Assembly (NCBI GenBank): GCA_002005505.1
Contig: KV908386.1
Coordinates: 354,574 to 367,073 of the forward strand
Length of the DNA: 12,500 nucleotides
Origin: Botryococcus braunii
Lineage: Eukaryota > Chlorophyta > Trebouxiophyceae
Direction: 5' to 3'
A program made the position numbers and the translations under genes. How positions within the stretch are numbered: the first letter of the stretch is position 1; every line of letters begins with the position of its first letter. The notes beneath the pieces were generated by a model. It was not told where the DNA came from. It was given only the letters and a program-made list of their open reading frames with translations, and ran no database searches. This document shows, piece by piece, positions 1 through 7,100 of the stretch.

Positions 1-370
1 GATGGGGCATTCACATGGGCTCACATGGGTCTTGTGCAGGAGAAAAACGAGTAGATGCGTACGGAACCAGGATGCAGGATAGGCTACGCAGGGTCACGTG
101 GGGTCTCATGGGCCCATGTGCAAGACAGATTAAGAGCAAACGATCTATGCGGAGGTTTCAGAAGTAATGATGATAGGTCTGGGAAGAGGTGGGGCAGCTG
201 CACAGGTGGTGGAGGGGACGCTCACCGATACCGAAGGCCATGACTGCTGCAACGATAGCCTACGCACCCAGCCCTCCCCCAGCCCCCTCAGTCTGCATGT
301 TGGTGTACTCTTTGCCAATACTGAAGTATGCTTCGCTGCAAAGTGCAGTCTGCAATCCCCCTCCCTCTCT
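1..370. other. Left flank, no gene recognised
   Basis: No convincing gene is visible here. There is a 12-bp palindrome, CATGGGCCCATG, at 107-118 and a short direct repeat of CACATGGG near 12-28. A minus-strand string reading roughly AIVAAVMAFGIG (about 220-260) ends at a GTGAGC donor-like site, but it is too short to call an exon. Open frames through this stretch run on into the GT microsatellite and look accidental. Confidence 0.5.
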
Positions 371-378
371 GTGTTTGT

Positions 379-459
<81 letters not shown>

Positions 460-464
460 CGCGC
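371..464. repeat. (GT)n microsatellite, (GT)33 core
   Basis: An uninterrupted GT run spans 389-454, flanked by GTGTGCGTGTGC and GCGTGCGCGC variants, so purine/pyrimidine alternation is nearly unbroken across about 90 bp. Such tracts can adopt Z-DNA and are highly variable in length. The open frames reading Cys-Val or Thr-His repeats through it are a by-product of the dinucleotide period. Confidence 0.97.
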
Positions 465-597
465 CCCTGCGTGCGTGCACACAGCAAATTTCTCCCTCCC
501 ACATCGGCCCCCCCCACATGCACTCGACACAGGGACACATGTAGATCCACGCCTGGCGGCCTTTTATAGTATGGGCCCATACCGCGAGGGCAATAAC

Positions 598-707
598 CCA
601 GGTGAGGGACTGTGGGTCCTTGTAAAGATGCTCCTCATTGGCACAGGTCTTAACCTTGGCCAGGCTGGCACTCTTCCACTGGTTCTTCACGTACAGGAAT
701 GCGCAAT
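598..707 (-). CDS. Possible internal coding exon, unknown product
   Basis: On the minus strand a TTTGCAG acceptor-like site (708-714) precedes a 110-bp open stretch that ends at a possible GTTATT donor (592-597). It translates as a protein-like string rich in Lys, Asn, Trp and Tyr, beginning CAFLYVKNQWKSASL. Codon choice is strongly biased to AAG, GAG, CTG, GTG, GCC and AAC, and the bias fades beyond the proposed donor. I recognise no family. The plus strand offers a competing reading, with a CAG/GTGAGG donor at 599-606 and a TACAG acceptor near 697, so this could be chance. No partner exon was identified, so it may be a relic. Confidence 0.3.
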
Positions 708-1666
708 CTGCAAACCCACTGCCCACGTTGCACATCTACCAGGAAGTTACACACGCATGCAAGACAGCTCTCCAAGCGAGCCGTCCAAAACCAGCCTTTG
801 GGTTGCCACCAAAAATGACACTGTGTTTATCGGCGACAGAGGGAGGGTTTCTCTGTGGCTCGAGCCCCTCAGTTGCTTCTGGCACCCCACCCTTGCCCTT
901 GCGTAAAACCTGTGACAGAACACATGCCAGAAGCGGTCCAAGATGGGTTATGCCCTGCTAGGGACACGTCTCCGACATGAAACCCATACAAAGAAGACGG
1001 TGGGCGCTTGGAGCTCCCCAAGCATAGAAGAGGAGGGCGATTGATGGTTCATGCATGTGTCCTTAAATGCATGGGTGGAAGGCACTCGCAAGAAGGGGGT
1101 TTCATGAGGAGCCTTGGAGAAGGTGGGCTTCAATGCCTGCTATTGGTCCGCAAGGCAAGCATGTGGGTGCGGTTATACAAGTATGCCAAAGTAAAAAGGA
1201 GGATGTTCTCCGTAAAAAGCAGCTAGGGTGCAAGTCGAAGGTGGCGGCGGCACAGGAGCGTCCCTTACAGAACTCGAACGGATGCAGCGACGAATCGAAA
1301 GCCACGATGATGTTCAAGAATTAATCTACGTGTATTTATTTGGAATTACAATTGTGATACAAGTTGATGCCCAAGTTCAAACAAGTATTGCGAGAGATAA
1401 AGATCAGAGAACATCATCATCGAGAGAGCGAATCCAAAAAATGTCAATCACTGAGCATCAAAGCAGCCATTATGGCAATCTTAAGACACTGTTTATCAGC
1501 AGAAAAGCTTGAAAATAACAGAAAATGTGTGTTCCGAAGTAGGCTCATCAACGGAATATTCCCTATGGTCCCATATCCAATTCGGATCGATTTGCCCCAT
1601 CTATCATCTCGTTGCAATGCTCAGCTTGACCTAACAAGCATGTTGCATTTCATGTATGATCAATAA
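708..1666. other. Left flank, no gene recognised
   Basis: About 960 bp with no recognisable gene, RNA gene or long repeat. A plus-strand open frame (1228-1512, non-ATG start) includes a helical-looking segment, TELERMQRRIESHDDVQELI, near 1261-1330. It lacks family similarity or clear splice partners, and I do not call it. Confidence 0.5.
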
Positions 1667-1924
1667 CTATATTTGTAAGATAGAACTTGGGGCCGTCATT
1701 GTGAAAAGGAGTAGGCGCCGGCCCGGATCCGCACCGTATACACCCTTTTTGCATGTATCAACAACGGTTACAGACACCCGCTGAGGAAGATTGGGGACCT
1801 TCTTATCGGGGGGAACAAAAATGCTAAGAATCTGTCCCGGCGTGAAAACCTGGAGAAGACGCCGACCTTGTGGAGTTAGGGCAATCAAGACAACGCTACT
1901 AAGGAGTGCCCTTGCTGAAACCAT
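1667..1924 (-). CDS. Possible secreted protein or first exon, signal-peptide-like start
   Basis: An 85-codon minus-strand frame starts at an ATG in a strong eukaryotic context (GCACCATGG). Its N-terminus looks like a signal peptide: a short basic start, the hydrophobic run ALLSSVVLIAL (residues 6-16), then TPQGRRLLQ. The following segment (VFTPGQILSIFVPPDKK...VSVTVVDTC) alternates like beta strands. After the Cys the sequence AAAAAGGGTGTATACGG could supply a splice donor, so the real gene may leave this frame there and continue downstream at positions below 1740. A TATA-like element lies about 30 bp upstream. I recognise no domain. The frame could be chance, since 85 codons is short. Confidence 0.33.
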   Translation of the reverse strand: MVSARALLSSVVLIALTPQGRRLLQVFTPGQILSIFVPPDKKVPNLPQRVSVTVVDTCKKGVYGADPGRRLLLFTMTAPSSILQI

Positions 1925-1951
1925 GGTGCAATATTGTCACAGTGAACTGTA

Positions 1952-1961
1952 ACTATTTATG
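1952..1961 (-). promoter_or_regulatory. TATA-like element upstream of the 1924 ATG
   Basis: Read on the minus strand, this is GCATAAATAG, a near TATA box. Normal TATA-to-start spacing would put transcription start within a few bases of the ATG at 1924, implying a very short leader. It is only as good as the adjoining ORF call. Confidence 0.25.
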
Positions 1962-2097
1962 CATGACCTCCTCTCCGACAAATTCTAAAATTGTGGCGCA
2001 TGTGTGTTGAGAAGCCCGGCAAAGAACTCAAGGGCCGGTACAGTCTCAATACCACATGGGAAGCTTCACCCCTACACGTGGGTCACCTTACCCCGCA

Positions 2098-2133
2098 TCT
2101 TGGCCCCAGGAGGGGTCCTCATGGGGCCAAAGA
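2098..2133. repeat. Inverted repeat (hairpin or cruciform candidate)
   Basis: TTGGCCCC (2100-2107) is complementary to GGGGCCAA (2123-2130), with TCT/AGA able to extend the stem around one bulge. The loop itself contains AGGA-GGGG-TCCT, so a nested stem is possible. No gene is assigned between 1925 and 2598, and I see no terminator or mobile-element context for it. Confidence 0.5.
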
Positions 2134-2598
2134 TACCCTGAACCGTGTTTAAAGTTGCGCGGGATACTCCGAGGCCTAAAAATAAGGATGAGGGAAAGGT
2201 TGGTTGTACAACACAACCGAAAATTCCCACACCAACCCCGGGACCCACCGCAGATTTTGATGTCATCACAGGTCTCCGGGTGGTCGATAGTCCCGTGGTT
2301 CCTGCGCCGGTATTTTAGGCCGGTAAACGACGCGTCGCAAAATCTACTTGAAGCGAACTCACCTCGAAACGTGAGCAGGAGTATCCGTAACATCCCATGA
2401 CCGGACATCATATCTGAGACATGACAACAAACGGGCGGTATATGGTCATGTCAAGGAATCGCCAGTAGGCGAGTACAGGTTGCAATAGGGCCAATGGCTG
2501 ACAATGTTGACCATTGGATTGAACCGAGGGAAACTGTGGCACTTTAATGGATTGGGACGGCATAATATCCTGACCGGCAGTCATGTGGCAATTTGTTG

Positions 2599-2617
2599 CC
2601 CCCCCCCCCCCCCCCCC
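2599..2617. repeat. C19 homopolymer run
   Basis: Nineteen consecutive C residues are followed by GGGCGGGGG, just before the AG tract. The run can form G-quadruplex structures on the minus strand and is error-prone in sequencing, so its length is uncertain. Confidence 0.9.
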
Positions 2618-2637
2618 GGGCGGGGGAAGGAGAGAGG

Positions 2638-2640
<3 letters not shown>

Positions 2641-2723
<83 letters not shown>
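2641..2723. repeat. (AG)41 microsatellite
   Basis: This is a perfect AG run preceded by a purine-rich AGGAGAGAGGGGG lead-in. With the adjacent C run it makes a strand-asymmetric tract of about 125 bp. A pure polypurine mirror repeat of this length can form triplex (H-) DNA. It lies about 150 bp upstream of the retrotransposon insertion point. The Arg-Glu or Ser-Leu repeat frames through it are not genes. Confidence 0.97.
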
Positions 2724-2724
<1 letters not shown>

Positions 2725-2867
2725 GGGGGAAGAAGGAAGAAAGGAGTCAAAATACATTCCCGCTGAAAGGAAAGCCTGAACTCATAGGAAATTACTGGAT
2801 TCTCTTATCTCTTTGGGGAGGAAACCCGGGACAACGCTTCGTAGCCCAGATTGGTACTTGCTCCTCT

Positions 2868-2872
2868 GTTAC
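2868..2872. repeat. Target-site duplication, left copy (GTTAC)
   Basis: GTTAC lies directly before the 5' LTR and recurs directly after the 3' LTR (10109-10113). Five base pairs is the usual copia-type integration footprint. Because the shared string is GTTACT, the boundary could be shifted by one base (TTACT) with LTRs starting at 2874. The TG start favours the version given. Confidence 0.93.
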
Positions 2873-2902
2873 TGTTGAATGAATTGGTCAATACTGTACT
2901 TA

Positions 2903-2919
2903 GTGACATCCCCTGTCAC
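2903..2919 (+). repeat. Hairpin near the LTR start
   Basis: GTGACA and TGTCAC form a 6-bp stem around TCCCC, 30 bp into the LTR (also at 9260-9276). The arms resemble those of the hairpin just upstream of the polypurine tract (9206-9221). Confidence 0.55.
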
Positions 2920-3069
2920 ATGCCATCAACAGCAGTGTAAACTATAGCCGTTATAGCCCTTTATGAACGGTATAGATCATACTCGTACCTCAATGACATA
3001 ACACGTGACTTGTACGATATGCGTTCTCAATAGACATTACGTATGGTAGTACTTTAGGATCCCTGCAGT

Positions 3070-3104
3070 CCGAGCCATCCCTGGGCAGCCCAGGAACGGC
3101 TCGG
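3070..3104 (+). repeat. Strong GC-rich hairpin inside the LTR
   Basis: CCGAGCC (3070-3076) pairs with GGCTCGG (3098-3104), and CCTGGG (3080-3085) pairs with CCCAGG (3089-3094) around a CAG loop. It ends one base before the first 141-bp repeat. The second copy is at 9427-9461. It may be an RNA structure near the transcript ends. Confidence 0.7.
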
Positions 3105-3105
3105 T

Positions 3106-3246
3106 ACTTGTCCGAAGCATGTTGGTATCCTTGACCAACCTCTACTGTTGGAGAGTGCTGTGTGCTGTTCCTGGAAACGTTGTAGCGTGGACGGTTTTTC
3201 CCACAGGCTACGAAGTGACGCTGCCGTCGTGCCATCACTGCAGGTG
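3106..3246 (+). repeat. 141-bp intra-LTR direct repeat, copy 1
   Basis: It begins ACTTGTCCGAAGCATG and ends ATCACTGCAGGTG. It is identical over all 141 bases to 3588-3728, with different sequence on both sides. The 3' edge is a CTGCAG/GTG string that resembles a splice donor in both copies. Confidence 0.95.
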
Positions 3247-3587
3247 TGTTTAGGATTCTCAAAGCCGTTCCAGATATGATTGTGCTCAAACATTCAGACC
3301 AGTTAGATATTACTGCTGTGTGCATTGATGAGAGTGCATGACGAGAGCGCACTGAATGTTTGACCTCATTGAGACTTATGTTGACGTCCACCGTTGTGGC
3401 GGTAAGATAGTTTCACTGTACAAACATCACAAAGAGACCTTGCTGAGTTACTGATGAACTATTATTGTATTCTAGTGACGTAAAGTAGACATCGCAAGGC
3501 CTCTTTGGTGCTGAACTCTGCTATCAGGCAAGGCGTAGTGTTACGTGGTCTTTAGCAAGAGTGAGAGCAGTTAAGATCATTTGTAAG

Positions 3588-3728
3588 ACTTGTCCGAAGC
3601 ATGTTGGTATCCTTGACCAACCTCTACTGTTGGAGAGTGCTGTGTGCTGTTCCTGGAAACGTTGTAGCGTGGACGGTTTTTCCCACAGGCTACGAAGTGA
3701 CGCTGCCGTCGTGCCATCACTGCAGGTG
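3588..3728 (+). repeat. 141-bp intra-LTR direct repeat, copy 2
   Basis: Identical to 3106-3246 at an offset of 482 bp. It ends 23 bp before the LTR end. The 341 bp between the copies are unique within the LTR. Confidence 0.95.
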
Positions 3729-3751
3729 ACGCCGCAAGCAGAAATGCTTGA

Positions 3752-3772
3752 GGTTATGGGCCCACGCTTTCC
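3752..3772 (+). other. Primer-binding site, half-tRNA type (initiator tRNA-Met anticodon arm)
   Basis: The sequence directly after the LTR, GGTTATGGGCCCACGC, is the reverse complement of GTGGGCCCATAACC, which is the anticodon stem-loop of eukaryotic initiator tRNA-Met (CAT anticodon inside). It is not a match to a tRNA 3' CCA end. From memory, all 14 bases fit plant-type initiator tRNA and 13 fit the animal type. The continuing CTTTCC also resembles tRNA sequence just 5' of that arm, after a small gap. Drosophila copia and Saccharomyces Ty5 prime from this region using a cleaved 5' tRNA half. Primer use is inferred; the complementarity is seen. Confidence 0.88.
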
Positions 3773-4059
3773 AAGCTGAGCTTGCAGTGACGCACGACAG
3801 ATTTCCAGGGAGAAAAGGGGTTTCGGACCCCGCTTCGAGACTGCGAGCTTCACTGACGAGTGAGGTCTGGCCGTTCAAACATATCGAGCTAGTCACGTAA
3901 AATTATTCCTTCTGTAGTGCTGGAAGGAATTGTTGTACAGTAGCAACTGGGCTGGGAAAGCAGAAGTACTTCTGGGACTGATCAACTCAGTGTCAGAGCT
4001 AGGAAGAAGTGCTTCCAGGGGAAGTCATTTAAGGCTTGGAGTGAAGAACTGGCTTGATC
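3773..4059 (+). promoter_or_regulatory. Untranslated leader with palindromes (putative packaging/dimerisation region)
   Basis: About 290 bp lie between the primer-binding site and the first ATG, with no ORF of interest. They contain a hairpin ATTCCTTC/GAAGGAAT (3905-3912 with 3923-3930), a perfect 14-bp palindrome CAGAAGTACTTCTG (3961-3974) and a hairpin GGAAG/CTTCC (4002-4016). In retroelements this region usually carries the genomic RNA dimerisation and packaging signals, and a self-complementary loop is the usual dimer initiator. The function here is inferred. Confidence 0.5.
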
Positions 4060-4100
4060 ATGAAAACTAGAAGCAGACAAGTGATCATGAAAACGAGAAG
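4055..4100 (+). repeat. 27-bp tandem duplication at the Gag start
   Basis: TGATCATGAAAACTAGAAG (4055-4073) recurs with one mismatch at 4082-4100. The period is exactly nine codons, so both ATGs (4060 and 4087) are in frame and give the N-terminal repeat MKTRSRQVI-MKTRSKRTA. This leaves the true start ambiguous by nine residues. Both versions have the same basic N-terminus. Confidence 0.85.
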
Positions 4101-7100
4101 TAAGCGCACTGCAACGGAGTCTGGATCAGCTGGGTCTGGCTCCTCCATCAGTGCATCACCCAGCCAGCCAGCAAACTCCACTGCGCAGAGTGGAGAGATG
4201 TGCATCGCAATGACGAAAACCGGTGGCGTCGTCACCACGAATGTCAAATGTCCAGTGACTCTGGACAGAGAGGGAGTGGAATTTCCACTCTGGGATCTGG
4301 CATATGTGGCAGCCTGTGGCCTCAAAAGGTGCAAGGCAGCCATTGAAGCTCCAATGCCAGACACAGAGGAGAATGCAGCAGCGCTCCTAATGCTGATTGA
4401 GAGCGTCCCCAAGGCGTGGGGTGCCAAGCTGGCTGCAATGCAAGTGGCAGCCAATGCCTACCAGTGGGTTCGAGAGCGTTTTACTGGAGGGGCAGACCAG
4501 GAGGTAACAGCACGCTGGCTGGAGCTCCTACACACCAGCATGGGAGAGACAGAAACGTTGGAGGACTACTACAACAGGAAGGTGGCACTCTTCCATGCAC
4601 TCAAGCGAAATGGGCACTCCATCATGGAGAGAGAAGCCAAGCTGGCAATCATCAAGGGCCTGCCAGAGGAAGCGAAGGAGACTGGGATGTTCTCCTCATC
4701 TGCTGGGAAGGATCTGGAGGGACTGTGGGAGATCATCTCCACCACAGCCAAGGGACTGGGCTTCAACGACCAGGTCCCCAGAGTCACCCCTGTGGCCAGG
4801 GCAGCCATCACACCAGCCTACTCCACCACACCAGGGACTGCAAGCCCACAGGAGACCCAAGCTGGAGGCCAGGGGGGCCAAGCTTCATCGACCAAGGTGG
4901 AGGGACGGGACCGGCGTGACAACAGGCGCTGCCGCTACTGCAACAAGCTAGGCCATTTTGAGAGGAACTGCCTCAAGAAGGAGGCGGACGAGAAGATGCA
5001 ACAGAACCTGCAGCAAGTCATGGCTGCAATGGCCAATCTGCTTCCGCAATTCCAAAATCAAGCGTCGGCTGCAGTGGCTCGACCTCCGGAGGGCAGCGGG
5101 AACGGCAACAACTTTTTCCCCGGGGGATATCCACCACCCTCTGGTATGTCTGCCATGATTTCTCTGAATGTCTTAACACCAACACGCGTCATGCCAGAAG
5201 CGAGAAGTTTTCTGGTGGACAGTGGAGCCACCATCCACCTAGTCAATGATCTGTCCCTGCTACATTCCCCCACCCTGCACAGAAATCCCATTCCTTTGCA
5301 TATGGCTACGTCAGATGCCACGGGACAGATAATTGCAACTGGTTCCCTGTGCTTGAGCAGTGCAGAACAGCAACCCCTGTGGCTTCACAATGTGCATTGT
5401 GTTCCTTCAGCTACAGCTAATCTGATTTCAGTGACAGCTGCTATACGTGATGGGGCTAGTTTTGTGACAGACAGTGTGGGAAGTTACACTGGTATGCGTG
5501 GCGCTCAAAACTGGTCTTGTTCAGTTGCACAGAGAAATGGCCTGTATTTCTTGCAGAAGGTCAGTCCAGTCAGAAACCCTGTCTCTGTGTTTGTTAACAC
5601 AGCCAGAGCACCAGTCGCTCATGATTGCAGATTGAGAGCACTGTGGCACAGTAGACTGGGGCACCCAGGGGAGGTTAATATGAGGCGACTGCAGTCTGAA
5701 GATTTGGTCCTGGGCATCCCTGTATCTCTCTCCCCTTGCGCAAACTGTCACTCTTCGTGTGAAGCGTGCATTCAAGGAAAGCACAGTCGTCCCCCTTTTG
5801 GAACCAGTTCCAGAGCAGCCACTGAGCCCCTTGAGAGAATTCATTTGGACACAGTTGGCCCCATCTCCCCTACAGCTATTACTGGGGAGCGCTTCTTTGT
5901 CACGATTGTGGATGAGGCTACGCACTACGTCATAGCCCTGGCAGTAAAAACCAAGGATGCAATCAGCAGTGCAGTCAGAGACCTCCTGATTTTTTGGCAG
6001 AGGCAGTTGAACCGCTCTGTTAAGTGCATTCGTACTGACAGGGGGACAGAATTCCTCAACAGTACATTGAAGGGTTTCTGTACGCAGGAGGGAATTAAAT
6101 TTGAGACCTCTGCAGCATACACGCCTCAGCAAAATGGCGTTGCTGAACGGATGAACCGAACAATCAAGGAGAAGGCCAGAACACTCATGTTGCATGCAGC
6201 TGCCAAACAGTCACTCTGGAAGGAAGCAGTGGAGACAGCCTGCATCCTGTACAATATGGGACCTGTGACTGGACGTGACAAGACGCCTTATGAAGCCTTC
6301 CATGGGGTAAAGCCCGATGTATCCCTGCTCAGGACTTTTGGCTGTCTAGCACATGTGCACATACCTGATCACCAAAGGGGAGTGTTTGAGTCTAAGACCT
6401 CCCCTGGTCTCTTCACAGGGTATTCCAGTGTGTCAAAGGCATATAGAATTTATATGGGAAACGGGATTTGGAAAGAAAGCAGAGATGTTACCTTTCTGGA
6501 GCACTTAAGGGGCGCAGACAGAGTGGGGCTTAGCACCATGTCTCCTGTGAGTCCAAATGCAGTCCAGCAGCCCTTTGCCTTGCCTTTTGTACAACAGGAG
6601 GGCCAGCAGTCCTTGGGTCAGTTGTCTTTTTGGGACTCAGATGATCCTGAGCCTCTCTGCAACCGAGAGGTCAACGTGCAGCAGTCCGGACCTGACTCCC
6701 CCTGTGCAACCACCCCCTGTGCAACTACCCCATGTGCAATCAACCCCTGTGAGAATTCTGAGACTACAAGTGTCAACGTGGACGGGGAGCCCACTTCCTC
6801 GGAGCTGAGCCATACGCAGTCCGGCCACAGCTGGTCCGTACTCGGACACATGGAGAACCTGGCGCGAGGAGGCGAGGAGACCAAGTCACACATGCAACGT
6901 TTGAATAATGTGCAAGAATGTGTTCGAATGGAAGTTGGGGCCATGGGTGTCCGAGGGCAAGACGGGCTGACCCGGCAGCAACGGTATGATCAGAGAGTAG
7001 CAGCACGTGAGACTGCAGCTGAGGTCACTGTGGAACATGATGGAGATGTGAGTGATGGAGAGAATAGGAGAATGTCAGAGGCCATTTGCCCAGGGGAAGC

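Larger units (their letters stand above)
2873..3751 (+). repeat. 5' LTR of the copia element
   Basis: It starts TGTTGAATG and ends GCTTGA, so it has TG at the start but not the canonical CA at the end. The end is fixed by the target duplication at the 3' copy and by the primer-binding site that begins at the next base. It should contain the promoter and the poly(A) signals. I could not locate a convincing TATA box or AATAAA. Visible internal structure includes a TGACA/TGTCA hairpin (2903-2919), a long GC-rich hairpin (3070-3104) and two perfect copies of a 141-bp repeat. Minus-strand open frames in it are duplicated only because the LTR is. Confidence 0.96.

Noticed and set aside
145..906. 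Several open frames with Thr-His or Cys-Val runs on both strands
   Set aside because: They exist because a GT dinucleotide repeat has no stop codon in some frames.
1228..1512. Plus-strand frame with a helical segment
   Set aside because: It starts at a non-ATG codon, has no homologous domain, and its second half looks like random A+T-leaning sequence.
2504..2779. Arg-Glu repeat frame through the AG tract
   Set aside because: Low-complexity translation of a dinucleotide microsatellite.
2990..3391. 133-codon minus-strand open frame present identically in both LTRs
   Set aside because: The duplication is just that of the LTR itself, so it is not independent evidence of coding. The protein has no recognisable domain.
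3002..3548. Five ACGT-core sites in the LTR (CACGTG, TACGTA, TGACGTC, TGACGTAA, TTACGTGG)
   Set aside because: The number is close to chance for 879 bp, so no regulatory claim is made.
3524..3853. Minus-strand open frame spanning the second 141-bp repeat
   Set aside because: It crosses the LTR/primer-binding-site boundary and has a different N-terminal part at the other LTR. No domain is visible.
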